Below, piece by piece: positions 34,232 to 42,799 of a DNA stretch of 64,000 bases. Where the stretch lies: assembly GCA_963664835.2 (NCBI GenBank), contig CAXXUG010000028.1:186001-250000 (forward strand), in the 5' to 3' direction. The stretch's first letter is position 1. The number at the start of each line of letters is the position of its first letter. Under the pieces are notes generated by a model that was not told where the DNA came from, ran no database searches, and was given only the letters and a program-made list of their open reading frames with translations. This DNA comes from G963664835 sp963664835. GTDB taxonomy: Bacteria > Chloroflexota > UBA6077 > FW602-bin22 > JBCLEL01. The position numbers were made by a program, and so were the translations under genes.

Positions 34232-34390
34232 TCACACACCCTGATTCTCGCCCACCCAACGAAGGGCACTTGTAAGCCAATGGCCCTCCTTGGTGAACGC
34301 AAGTTGTGCGCCCACAACTACGTCGCTTGGGGCATTGGTCTCTCCTGTAACTCGCCCTGCCCAGAGTCTCCCATCTCCCAATTTCGTCAT
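34232..34390 (-). CDS. Candidate small protein, 52 residues
   Basis: ATG 34390 to TGA 34232. The composition is protein-like, with LWAGRVTGETNAPSDVVVG and GHWLTSALRWVGENQG, and the frame stays open a further 20 codons upstream of the ATG before meeting a stop. No RBS is clear and no family is recognised. It could be the end of a decayed gene, since another frame upstream also looks partly coding. Confidence 0.3.
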   Translation of the reverse strand: MTKLGDGRLWAGRVTGETNAPSDVVVGAQLAFTKEGHWLTSALRWVGENQGV

Positions 34391-34670
34391 TGATGCCAGA
34401 ACGAGTCCCTGGCCTCTGAGCCGGGACAGGCCGGCCCAGCTGCCACCAGCTGGTCAATCCTGTCCCTCGATTGGTCACGCCAAATCTTCCCCGGCATCCA
34501 GTGGCGAGGGCCTGGTTACCCACCAAGTGCGCAGAATACCGGGACTCTCATCACCCTACTCGATGTCACCCCCTCCCCATTTCATCGCGTTCGTTTGCGC
34601 CCAACGTCCCTAAAGCAATCTTGTATCATCCAGTCCCGTGCTCGAGCAGAATGACGTCGAATAACATATC

Positions 34671-34700
34671 TTGACAATATTGAGCGACTTAATAGATAAT
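34671..34700 (+). promoter_or_regulatory. Promoter of the sulfurtransferase gene
   Basis: Perfect TTGACA (34671-34676), 18-nt spacer and GATAAT (34695-34700), in an AT-rich stretch. A transcript would start near 34707, giving a 65-nt leader. Confidence 0.7.
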
Positions 34701-34772
34701 AGAACAAGCCTTTCTTTCACCGATTGCCATAGCAATTAGAATCAGTTCGCTCATATTGGAGGTTGAGATCGA

Positions 34773-35618
34773 ATGGGATCAGGATACGTTAACCCAGAGG
34801 TGTTGGTTGACACAGATTGGGTCGCTCAGAATCTGGATAATTCGACAGTCAAACTGGTAGAAGTCGACGTAGACACGAAGGCCTACGACAGCGGCCACAT
34901 TGCCGGCGCTGTAGGTTGGAACTGGCAGACCGATCTGACTACACAGCCTGTACGGGATCTGATCAGCACTGATCAGCTTAACGCGTTGTTGAGCGACTCC
35001 GGCGTCAATGAGGGCGACACCCTCGTCCTGTACGGGGACAACAACAACTGGTTTGCCGCTTGGGCTTTCTGGCAGTTGACAATGGCTGGCTATCCAGACC
35101 TGAGGCTGATGAACGGAGGCCGCCTGAAGTGGGTGGCCGAGGACCGGCCATTGACCAGCGACGTGCCCTCACCTGCAGCCGGCAGCGCGACCGTCCCCGG
35201 TGGCGATCAGAGTCTGCGCGCCACCCGCGAGGACGTTCTGGCCGGTATCGGCCAAGCCGATCGGGGCCTGGTTGACGTGCGCTCACCCGGTGAGTTTAGC
35301 GGCGAGCTTCTTGCCCCAGATAACCTTCCCCAGGAAGGTGCCCAGCGCGGCGGCCACGTGCCAGGTGCCTCGAACATTCCCTGGCTTACGGCGGTCAACG
35401 ACGACGGCACATTCAAGTCTGCAGATGAGTTGAGAGACATTTACGAGGGGCAGGGCATTACCGCCGACAAAGATATCGTGGCCTACTGCCGGATCGGTGA
35501 GCGTTCTTCGCATAGTTGGTTCGCGTTGAAGTACCTGCTCGGTTATCCAAATGTGCGCAACTACGACGGATCCTGGACCGAATGGGGCAGTATGGTAGGA
35601 GTGCCGATCGAACGATAA
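34773..35618 (+). CDS. Sulfurtransferase, two rhodanese domains
   Basis: 281 residues, TST/MST family. The first domain (1-140) is structural, with DSGHIAGAVGWNWQTDL. The second carries the active-site loop CRIGERSSHSW (about 238-248) with the persulfide cysteine, preceded by GHVPGASNIPW. It transfers sulfane sulfur from thiosulfate or 3-mercaptopyruvate to a thiol or cyanide. RBS GGAGG lies upstream of ATG 34773. It stands alone, with its own promoter and terminator. Confidence 0.93.
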   Translation: MGSGYVNPEVLVDTDWVAQNLDNSTVKLVEVDVDTKAYDSGHIAGAVGWNWQTDLTTQPVRDLISTDQLNALLSDSGVNEGDTLVLYGDNNNWFAAWAFWQLTMAGYPDLRLMNGGRLKWVAEDRPLTSDVPSPAAGSATVPGGDQSLRATREDVLAGIGQADRGLVDVRSPGEFSGELLAPDNLPQEGAQRGGHVPGASNIPWLTAVNDDGTFKSADELRDIYEGQGITADKDIVAYCRIGERSSHSWFALKYLLGYPNVRNYDGSWTEWGSMVGVPIER

Positions 35619-35655
35619 GGCCCGATTCTTTCCGCGTTGTACCCGTTCTACTGAG

Positions 35656-35693
35656 ACCGACCAGGCGTTTGTCTGGTCGGTTTCGGTTTATTT
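35656..35693 (+). terminator. Intrinsic terminator after the sulfurtransferase
   Basis: Perfect 9-bp stem ACCGACCAG (35656-35664) / CTGGTCGGT (35673-35681), 8-nt loop, followed by TTCGGTTTATTT. Confidence 0.88.
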
Positions 35694-35863
35694 CCCCTCT
35701 TGGCTCGACGTCGGTCGCGGTCAGTCTGATTGCCGATTGATCATTTGATTATTTTCGGTCTGCTTTCCATACTATCGAGACCTCTGCGTTTTCACGTCGC
35801 GCTACACTGAACGGAACAACACCGGACCCCACTGAATGCTCGTCGCCGGAGGCTGGACAAGCG

Positions 35864-37897
35864 TTGGATGATGTCGAAGGGCGCAAGACCCTGCTGACCG
35901 GCCCTGCTCGAACTGGCAAGTCCGCCTTCCTCAGGACCCGTTTGGGTCATCTTCTGACAGGCGGTGCGCCAGGGAATCAAATCACCGTAGTGACCATCAA
36001 TCGAGCGGTCGCTAGACGAATACGCAGCCATGTCGACTCTTTTGCCCTGCCGGCCGGCGCTACACCGCGTATCGACACCTACTTCGGCATTGCCGGCGCA
36101 ACCGTAGCCCGTCACTGGTCCCAGGTTCGGGACCTTATTACTTCATCCCGTCGTCGACTGTACCCTGTCCCGCTGGCAAACGAACTCGCCCAATTCCATC
36201 TACGCCTCATTGTGGAATCCATGGTGCGCGAGAGAGGCTACTTTCGCGGCTTGCGCATCCGTCCCGAGAGAATCGTAGCTCAACTCCTCGAGACCGCTCA
36301 CAGCGCCGCGCTCAATGGGCGGTCGCTGCCCAAATCGATCGAACGCCTCAAAACGACTTGGAACGGCCAATCGATCCGCTTGGAGCACTTTGAACAAGCC
36401 GAAGCGACATTGGAACAGCGTCGCCACCTTTGCGCCGAATCTGGGCTGATCGATGTTTCGTTGCTTGTCGAGTATTTCCGGTACATCTTGAAGACGGACA
36501 CAACTGTCTTGGCTGGTCTTAGAGAAGGCGCCCGATATCTCTTGGCCGATAACCTTGAAGAGCACCCACACGTAGCCCAAGAATTTTTGGCTGATCTGTC
36601 AGATCATGCCGATGAGACGCTATTCGTTTCGGACGAACAGGCGGGCTTCCGTCAGTTCTTGGGTGCTCATCCAGCCGGCGTCGAACAGATAATCCCCCAC
36701 GTCGATCAACGGATCACGCGTACCACGGCACCAACCGTTGATCGCGCCATCGCCGGCGCATTGTTGGGTCGAACGGTACCCGTGCCGTCGACAGTCGCCT
36801 CAAACAAAATGTTCGACGCAAGGCTGTGTCGAGCAACACTTGAGATGATCGAGTTCGTCGTCGAACGTGCGAACACGATTCTCAACGGACCCGCCGGGCG
36901 CGAACAACGGATGTGCGTTGTGGCGCCTTACGTGGACGGGCTTTCGGCGTTGCTGTTAGAACATGGATTGGAGAAACACGACATCCGTTTGCATGTGCGT
37001 CAACCTAGCGCGGTCCTAATCGACCGTCCCTGCGTCCGGGCGTTCCGCTCCGTTGCCGCGACGTTGCATCCCCGCTGGGCAAGCCCAGCACGCTATGATG
37101 ATTTGCGCCTTGCGCTCATGTTGTTTCTGAACCTTGATCCAGTCACATCATCCCTTTTGCTGGCCAAATCCGGTTTCGAGTCAAACGGCTGCCTCGACCG
37201 AATCACGGATAGTAGGGTTGCCGAAGAGGTGGGTGAAGAGTCGATGGCGCAATACAATTCCTTCCTGACATGGGCCAGGACTTATCGAACCGGAGACGAG
37301 CTGCCAGTCGATCTTTTTGTGCGCAAGCTGTTCGGAGAAGTGATCGCCCGTGCATGGGGACCGAACGATACGCCGTCCGATGTCGTCGGCGACTTCAACC
37401 TGCTGCAAAACGCCGCCCGTCGCTTCGTAGAATTGGGGCCCGACTTGTTTTCCGGCGGGTCGCCCGCTGTTGGCGCTGGATTCCTCGAAATGCTCTCGAT
37501 GCGCGTTACTCCGGCGAGAGTCGATGAGGATCCAACCATCGCACCCGGGGCAGTCTACTTTATGCCGGTTCACACATTCCTCACCGGCGATCTCACGTGT
37601 GACTACCAGATTTGGCTCGATGCAGGCTCTCAAACATGGTGGAATCCGCCCTCTCGTCCACTAACAAATTCACACGTCCTCTTGCCAGATTGGCCTCTCA
37701 ACCGGGTGTGGGACACTCGCGCCAAGGGTTCTGCTCAGACTGCCGCATTGGCCCGAGTTGTCCAGGGTTTGGCCGCCCGGGCGCGAGAGGGCGTGACGAT
37801 AGTCGGATGCGAAGAAGGTGGGAATGTCGTTGGCCCAATGTGGAAAGCGGTCACGAAGGTCATCGAGCCTCACTTTAGAGATGCACCGATAGCATGA
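35864..37897 (+). CDS. Degenerate SF1 helicase-like protein (AddB-like body without nuclease)
   Basis: 677 residues. Walker A GPARTGKSAFL at about residue 13 is intact, and the next segment ITVVTINRAVARRIRSHV corresponds to helicase motif Ia. The Walker B position reads YLLADNLEEHPHVAQEFL where active UvrD-type helicases have DE-x-QD, so the ATPase may bind but not hydrolyse well. ERANTILNGPAGREQRMCVV and VAPYVDGLSALLLEHG fit motif IV. The C-terminal part (DYQIWLDAGSQTWW) resembles the end of AddB/UvrD-type folds. No PD-(D/E)XK nuclease domain is attached, unlike AddB. TTG start with GGAGG about 9 nt upstream. Its probable partners lie downstream, beyond an inserted IS. Role in double-strand-break end processing is inferred. 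Confidence 0.6.
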   Translation: MDDVEGRKTLLTGPARTGKSAFLRTRLGHLLTGGAPGNQITVVTINRAVARRIRSHVDSFALPAGATPRIDTYFGIAGATVARHWSQVRDLITSSRRRLYPVPLANELAQFHLRLIVESMVRERGYFRGLRIRPERIVAQLLETAHSAALNGRSLPKSIERLKTTWNGQSIRLEHFEQAEATLEQRRHLCAESGLIDVSLLVEYFRYILKTDTTVLAGLREGARYLLADNLEEHPHVAQEFLADLSDHADETLFVSDEQAGFRQFLGAHPAGVEQIIPHVDQRITRTTAPTVDRAIAGALLGRTVPVPSTVASNKMFDARLCRATLEMIEFVVERANTILNGPAGREQRMCVVAPYVDGLSALLLEHGLEKHDIRLHVRQPSAVLIDRPCVRAFRSVAATLHPRWASPARYDDLRLALMLFLNLDPVTSSLLLAKSGFESNGCLDRITDSRVAEEVGEESMAQYNSFLTWARTYRTGDELPVDLFVRKLFGEVIARAWGPNDTPSDVVGDFNLLQNAARRFVELGPDLFSGGSPAVGAGFLEMLSMRVTPARVDEDPTIAPGAVYFMPVHTFLTGDLTCDYQIWLDAGSQTWWNPPSRPLTNSHVLLPDWPLNRVWDTRAKGSAQTAALARVVQGLAARAREGVTIVGCEEGGNVVGPMWKAVTKVIEPHFRDAPIA

Positions 37898-38020
37898 CCC
37901 ACAGGAGTCCCCTCACTCAGCATTGCCGCGGGACCGTGCGGCTTAGGTCGCGTCGAAACCGCCACCACCGATTGGTACGAGAATGACGTCGGACCGAATC
38001 GGAAACGCTTGGGGATCGCA

Positions 38021-38071
38021 TGTTGATGGCCAGCATAAACGTCCTCACTAACTGGCCAGCAAGAATGTCAC
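38021..38071 (+). repeat. Left terminal inverted repeat of the IS
   Basis: Contains two direct units, TGGCCAGCATAAACGTC (38027-38043) and TGGCCAGCAAGAATGTC (38053-38069), 26 bp apart, likely transposase binding sites. Pairs with the right repeat. Confidence 0.85.
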
Positions 38072-38091
38072 ATTATGGAGAATGTGACATT
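38064..38091 (+). promoter_or_regulatory. Palindrome over the transposase start
   Basis: AATGTCACATT (38064-38074) and AATGTGACATT (38081-38091) are perfect inverted copies separated by 6 nt, and the start codon lies between them. A hairpin here would cover the start and could reduce translation, or a transposase bound at the end could repress its own gene. Confidence 0.55.
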
Positions 38092-39562
38092 GAACCAGAG
38101 AGAGCAGGCAAGGCTTCAGGTACTCAACAGCTTATTGGCAGAGCATATGACTCTGGACCAAGCGGCGACTCTGATGGGAGTGAGCACGCGCCACACCAGG
38201 CGCATCCTGGCGGCGTACAGGGAGGAGGGCGCAGCCGCACTCGCTCACGGACATCGTGGACGCCGAGCACCCAACCTGACATCGGAGGCGACAAGGGCGG
38301 AGGTAGTGCGCCTTGCTCAGACCCGGTACCCGAAGACGAACCACACTCACCTGAGCGAGTTACTCAGGGAGCGCGAAGGCATAGATATAGGCAGAACTAC
38401 GCTGCGGCGCATACTGGTTGGAGCCGGCCTGAAGAGCCCGCGCCGGCGCCGGCCACCGCGACACCGTGTCCGCCGGCAGCGGATGCCGCGCAAGGGCATG
38501 CTGATACAGATCGACGGCAGCCATCACCGATGGTTGGGAGAGGATGGTTCGGCCTTCGCGCTGCTGCTGGCGGTGGACGACGCCACGGGCATCGTGGTTA
38601 ATGCCCTGTTCTGCGAGCAGGAGAACACCCGCGATTACTTCCGCCTGATGAGGGGTCTGATACAGCGCTACGGAATACCCATTGCCCTCTACACCGACCG
38701 ACACTCCGTCTTCAAGAATGTGTCCGGGGCCGGGCTCGTCGGTGCACCGACGCAGTTCAGCCGCGCGATGGACGAGTTGGGAATACAGATGGTGTTCGCG
38801 CTGTCACCTCAGGCGAAGGGCAGAGTGGAGCGGACTGCCGGAACCCTCCAGGACAGGCTGGTGGCAGAGCTTCGGCTTGCAGGCGCAACCACCATCGAGG
38901 AGGCCAACGTCGTGCTGAAGGACTTCCTTGTCCGCTTCAACGCTCGCTTCGGAGTGCCGGCGCAGCACCCTGAGGCTGCCTACCGCCCGTTGGGATCGGG
39001 AGTGTGCATCGATACGGTGCTCTGCTTCAAACACAACCGCAGAGTGGCCAGGGACAACACGGTGAAGTATCGCTGGCGCACGCTTCAGCTGCTGCCAGGT
39101 ATGGAACGACCCAGCTACGCCGGAACGGTGGTTGAGGTCTTGGAAGGCTTGGATGGCCAACTGGCTGTCCGTTACCAGGGAGCGATAATCCCTAGCCAGG
39201 AGGCGCCACCCCGCCCAGGCATACTCAGAAGATTCAACGGCTCTTCCTCGCCCGGGCTGCCCCCACATCACGGTCTCAACGGACTGGGCAGGCGCTGGGA
39301 GGCGACCCTGGCAGGACTCGACGCCGGGATCGACACGGTAGAAGCAAACGGTGCAATCAGAGTCCGCAAAGCCGTTGCCATGCGACATAGGAAGCCCACC
39401 CCACTCCAGAAAGCAAGGTGGAACGCTGTGCAGAAGGCGAAGCGCGGGGGATTGTCGATTCGAGCTGTCGCCAGGGAAGTGGGCATCCACCGGGACACGG
39501 CGAAGAAGTACATGGAGGCTGAGAGTCCGCCCATGAAGCGCTCCGCGTTGAAAAGGGGATGA
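38075..39562 (+). CDS. DDE transposase, ISNCY-like
   Basis: 495 residues. An N-terminal helix-turn-helix segment (TLDQAATLMGVSTRHTRRIL) is followed by a winged segment, then an RNase-H-like core (rve fold) with IQIDGSHHRWLGEDG, then VDDATGIVVNALFCEQENT, then the DDE glutamate probably in SPQAKGRVERTAGTLQ. A second basic HTH-like segment is near the C-terminus (GLSIRAVAREVGIHRDTAKK). It moves the element by cutting its ends. The start is ATG 38075, inside the left end. Confidence 0.9.
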   Translation: MENVTLNQREQARLQVLNSLLAEHMTLDQAATLMGVSTRHTRRILAAYREEGAAALAHGHRGRRAPNLTSEATRAEVVRLAQTRYPKTNHTHLSELLREREGIDIGRTTLRRILVGAGLKSPRRRRPPRHRVRRQRMPRKGMLIQIDGSHHRWLGEDGSAFALLLAVDDATGIVVNALFCEQENTRDYFRLMRGLIQRYGIPIALYTDRHSVFKNVSGAGLVGAPTQFSRAMDELGIQMVFALSPQAKGRVERTAGTLQDRLVAELRLAGATTIEEANVVLKDFLVRFNARFGVPAQHPEAAYRPLGSGVCIDTVLCFKHNRRVARDNTVKYRWRTLQLLPGMERPSYAGTVVEVLEGLDGQLAVRYQGAIIPSQEAPPRPGILRRFNGSSSPGLPPHHGLNGLGRRWEATLAGLDAGIDTVEANGAIRVRKAVAMRHRKPTPLQKARWNAVQKAKRGGLSIRAVAREVGIHRDTAKKYMEAESPPMKRSALKRG

Positions 39563-39587
39563 TCTGATACCATCACTAGCAGTACGG

Positions 39588-39637
39588 GTGACATTTATGC
39601 TGGCCACTTGGGCGGACATTTTCGCTGGCCATCGACA
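39588..39637 (-). repeat. Right terminal inverted repeat of the IS
   Basis: Read on the minus strand it starts TGTCGATGGCCAGC and holds a second TGGCCAGCATAAATGTCAC unit, mirroring the left end. Confidence 0.85.
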
Positions 39638-39726
39638 GATCGCAAAAATCCCGGCGCTTATGATTGGTACGAAAATGACGTTACGCGGCTTCGATAGAGA
39701 CGAGGTATCCCTTCGCCAATCCAGCC

Positions 39727-39928
39727 CTCCATCCGTCATTCCGGCGAAGGCCGGAATCCAGAGGGGCGGGGAGGGGAAATGTAGCGCGGAGGCTCGTCCT
39801 CCGCTCCCGGCAGGCCGCCAACCAACCCTAATCCCGAGCCACCGTGAAGCAGACCCGCCAACCGGCGCACCCATTTTCGTACCTTGGTATGCCGGCCCCC
39901 GCCGGCATGAGCGATTGGTACGAAATTG
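39727..39928 (+). repeat. Dispersed hairpin repeat, copy E
   Basis: CATTCCGGCGAAGGCCGGAA at its left, then GGGGAAATGTAGCGCGGAGG, second hairpin GCGGAGGCTCGTCCTCCGC, then the tail CTTGGTATGCCGGC with GATGAGCGATTGGTACGAA. Confidence 0.8.
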
Positions 39929-40038
39929 ACATTACGTGACCCCGAGAGTGCCTGTATACCACCGCACCCGCACTCGTTTTTCCGGCCCCTCCATACGTCA
40001 TTCCGGCCCCTCCATTGGTCATTCCAGCCCCCCACTTC

Positions 40039-40220
40039 GTCATTCCGGCGAAGGCCGGAATCTATAGGGGTGGGGATCGGGAAATGTAACGCGGTCGAAC
40101 ACTACGCGAGGCGAGGGCCTTGTCACCCGCGCCAGCAAGACCGGCAACCAATCCTAGTCCCGAGCCACCGCAGAGAAGCCCGCCAATCAGCGCACCCAGT
40201 CTCATACCTTGACGTGCCGG
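40039..40220 (+). repeat. Dispersed hairpin repeat, copy F
   Basis: Perfect first hairpin ATTCCGGCGAAGGCCGGAAT, then GGGAAATGTAACGCGG, a decayed second hairpin region with AGGGCCTTGTCACCCGCG, and tail CATACCTTGACGTGCCGGC. Several short CGTCATTCCGGC-like copies precede it. Confidence 0.75.
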
Positions 40221-40371
40221 CGGCTACCCAAGGCTATCGTCACTCAGCCTTTCGAATGCAGGCTCCGTGCCCAAATACACGGCGGAAATCCAGGGCCCGT
40301 TCACGTGGGCGCAATCATTCTCCTGCAGCAGCACCAACCAGCCCATCCAATTATCGTTCCAGGGAATCACG

Positions 40372-42597
40372 ATGAAACTCTGGCCTGATCAAGAAGACGT
40401 TGCCGCCTACGACGGCGGTCCCGTAGCAGTAATGGCTGTCCCCGGCGGCGGCAAGACGACAGCTCTGGCATCCATCGCCGCGCGATTGATCGCGCGTGGT
40501 GAAGGCGAGATATTGATCGTCACCTACCAGAATGTCGCCGTTACCAACTTGCGCCAGCGAGTGAATCAGCTCCTTTCCGATGCAAACATGCCACCTGCCG
40601 GATTCCACGTTGCGACTCTGCACTCATTGGCATATTTGATACTCTCCGAACACGGCGAAATGATTGGGTTCGACGACGAGCCAACAGTATTGTCCGAGGA
40701 CGACTCCTCCCAGCAGTTCACGCTCATCGCTACCGAGCATTACTCCCAATACGAGGATCGCTGGCGCGACAAAACCGCCGCTCTCACTCACTCTCGAGCC
40801 GATGGATTCCGCAAAGACAGGATCGATTACATCCGGCGCGTCGGACGAAGGCTTACCCGTTGGATCAAGCATCATCGCCTGTCATCTACTGATGTGGATC
40901 GGGTCTTGCTCGAGACAATAGATCCTTGCGATCCCCCGGCATTGGGTTGCTGGGTATACCGCGAGTATCAGCGTCGGCTTGACAACCTGCGGATGCTAGA
41001 CTTTGACGACCTTGCCGTCCATGCCGATCAGTTGCTAAGCGATCACCAAGACGCTACCGCTCATCTGCAGCGTCGCTGGAGTCACATACTCGAGGACGAA
41101 GCGCAGGATAGCGTTCCGCTCCAGGAGAGCACTCTGGCCAAGTTGGCCGGCGCCAGGCGAAACTGGATCCGAGTTGGCGACTCGAATCAGTCGATCATGG
41201 GCACTTTCACGTCAGCGGATCCGGCCGGCTTCCGCCGCTTCTTCCGCAAATCGGGCGTTGACCAGAAGAGACTGGGCCAATCAGCTCGGAACTCGCCGGC
41301 CATCGCCGCGTTGGCGAATTTTCTCGTCGATTGGACTCGACGCCGCCATCCCATAGAAAGTGTCCGCAGGCTAGCTTTCGATCCAGCAGAAATCAAAGTC
41401 GTCGACAGGTCAGGTGGCGCCCGAGACGAGGAGCCCGATTGGCGCGACGTGAATCTCACCCGACGCTTTCACAGCTTCGAAGATGAAAGACGACTTGTAG
41501 TTGATCGGTGGAGCGACATTCTCGCCCGGGGACATTCGCTCACTGGCGCGGTCTTGCTTCCAACCAATCGACTTGGCGAGCAGATGGCGGCCGCGCTCAT
41601 GGAGCGAGACATCAAATGCGATCAACTACTCGAATCAAATCCGTCTGTACAAGATGCCTTGGAGATAATTCAGTCGGCAATTGCGTTCTTCGCCCAGCCC
41701 CATCGCTCCGGGCTTTTGGCGGAGTTCTTCGAGCGTTGCTTAAAGGCAGGTTATTGGGAACTGGAACCTGGCGCCGCCCGTGCTAAGGTCAGCGCCGTAC
41801 TCCGCTCGGACGGACGCGACCTACTCTGCGGAAGGCGCCCGGCGCGCTCACCGGCGTTGCTGACCGACTTGCAAGAAGCCACGCGCTTTGCCGATAAGGC
41901 TACGGAATTGCTGCGGGCTTCGACTCTGCCAATTCACGAAGTGATCGCCACCCTGGTGATTGAGCTGCGCGTGCCGGCGGAGTTAGCTGGATTCGGCGCG
42001 GCTCTGGCCAAATACCTCAGCCGCCTGATGGGTGAGCATCCGGAGTATGGGTTGCTCGAGGTCGCCGTCCACCTGCACCGTCGGCAGGCGAGGGACCTTT
42101 TGGTTTCGATTGGCGATTCGAACAGCACCCTCTATCGTCCGCGCAAGGGAGTCCTCACAGTATCGACCTACCATCGAGCAAAGGGCCTGGAGTGGGACGT
42201 TGTCTATCTGACGGGGCTCAACGAGTGGCACTTTCCGTCCGACCCTGCGAGCAAGTTCTTCGAAGACAAGTATGAGGAGGCCTACGCTATCCAAAGCGGT
42301 GTTCGAGATCTGAGTGCACGCCTTCCAGGTTTACGTGTCAGCCAACCTCCACCTGAAGTTGAGTACATTTCCGAACGCCTGCGACTTCTCTACGTCGGGA
42401 TCACGAGAGCCAAGAAAGCCTTATCAATGAGTTCCCATCAATTCTTGAGCGCCGAGGTCTATGAATGGCAGGAGCCACGACCTCCGACGCTAGCCTACGG
42501 TGTGTTGAGGGAATACGTAGAGAATAGAGGCAAGAAAACGCGGTCGACAGAAGCGACAGACACATGGTCCAAGCGCGGCGGCGGTGCAGCACAGTGA
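40372..42597 (+). CDS. UvrD/AddA-type SF1A helicase without nuclease domain
   Basis: 741 residues, complete SF1A motif set. Q-motif region LWPDQEDVA; Walker A VPGGGKTTAL at about 19; Ia TYQNVAVTNLRQRV; Walker B and motif II HILEDEAQDS; III GDSNQSIMG; IV-like GQSARNSPAIAAL; V STYHRAKGLEWDVVYLTGL; VI LLYVGITRAKKALSM. These give an active 3'-5' ATP-dependent DNA helicase. Unlike AddA or RecB it lacks the C-terminal PD-(D/E)XK nuclease; a separate nuclease gene follows at 42800. ATG 40372 with AGGGA is preferred over the frame start at 40267. Its stop overlaps a nitrilase stub. Confidence 0.88.
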   Translation: MKLWPDQEDVAAYDGGPVAVMAVPGGGKTTALASIAARLIARGEGEILIVTYQNVAVTNLRQRVNQLLSDANMPPAGFHVATLHSLAYLILSEHGEMIGFDDEPTVLSEDDSSQQFTLIATEHYSQYEDRWRDKTAALTHSRADGFRKDRIDYIRRVGRRLTRWIKHHRLSSTDVDRVLLETIDPCDPPALGCWVYREYQRRLDNLRMLDFDDLAVHADQLLSDHQDATAHLQRRWSHILEDEAQDSVPLQESTLAKLAGARRNWIRVGDSNQSIMGTFTSADPAGFRRFFRKSGVDQKRLGQSARNSPAIAALANFLVDWTRRRHPIESVRRLAFDPAEIKVVDRSGGARDEEPDWRDVNLTRRFHSFEDERRLVVDRWSDILARGHSLTGAVLLPTNRLGEQMAAALMERDIKCDQLLESNPSVQDALEIIQSAIAFFAQPHRSGLLAEFFERCLKAGYWELEPGAARAKVSAVLRSDGRDLLCGRRPARSPALLTDLQEATRFADKATELLRASTLPIHEVIATLVIELRVPAELAGFGAALAKYLSRLMGEHPEYGLLEVAVHLHRRQARDLLVSIGDSNSTLYRPRKGVLTVSTYHRAKGLEWDVVYLTGLNEWHFPSDPASKFFEDKYEEAYAIQSGVRDLSARLPGLRVSQPPPEVEYISERLRLLYVGITRAKKALSMSSHQFLSAEVYEWQEPRPPTLAYGVLREYVENRGKKTRSTEATDTWSKRGGGAAQ

Positions 42598-42755
42598 GAG
42601 CAGTCCTTGTCGTTCACCCCATTAGTCGGTGTCAGGAGGTGAATCTGAATCTAATAGTTCAGTCGATCCATGAGGCGACGGATGCAGGGGCAGACCTGGT
42701 GTTGTTTGGCGAGACCGCACTCATCGGCTTCATGTTTAATTCTAAGAGTCGTTAA
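42594..42755 (+). pseudogene. Carbon-nitrogen hydrolase, N-terminal stub
   Basis: GTG 42594 overlaps the helicase stop (GTGA). 53 residues: VVHPISRCQEVNLNLIVQSI, then DAGADLVLFGETALIGF, the usual nitrilase-superfamily opening with the first catalytic glutamate (FGETAL). The frame ends at 42753-42755 and none of the downstream catalytic Lys or Cys motifs are found. A full-length gene was probably lost by deletion between here and the nuclease gene. Confidence 0.65.
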
Positions 42756-42799
42756 GAAAACCGAGGAGCGACTTTGTTCCGGTCACAAGAGGATTCCGA

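Larger units (their letters stand above)
34204..34772. other. Gene-poor stretch with one candidate small frame and a promoter
   Basis: No long coding frame is convincing. It contains a small protein-like minus-strand frame (34232-34390) and a clear promoter (34671-34700) for the sulfurtransferase. The segment 34400-34650 shows nothing I recognise. Confidence 0.5.
38021..39637 (+). mobile_element. Complete 1617-bp insertion sequence, ISNCY-like
   Basis: Ends are TGT...ACA. The left terminal inverted repeat (38021-38071) and right one (39588-39637) are about 50 bp and mostly matching, each with two copies of a TGGCCAGC unit. A 7-bp target duplication GATCGCA flanks the element at 38014-38020 and 39638-39644. 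It encodes a single DDE transposase. With both ends, a target duplication and an uninterrupted transposase, the element looks recently inserted and possibly active. Family is by transposase resemblance; a database would settle it. Confidence 0.92.
39638..40371. other. Gene-free stretch between the IS and the helicase, with repeats
   Basis: Holds two tandem copies of the dispersed repeat and pieces of its tail (GATTGGTACGAAAATGACG at 39663). No coding frame is convincing before the helicase start at 40372. The same tail motif occurs just left of the IS at 37970, so the IS lies within a repeat-rich spacer. Confidence 0.6.

Noticed and set aside
38804..39874. 356-residue open frame opposite the transposase
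   Set aside because: Antisense to a good transposase frame and runs into the IS end and repeats; not a real gene.
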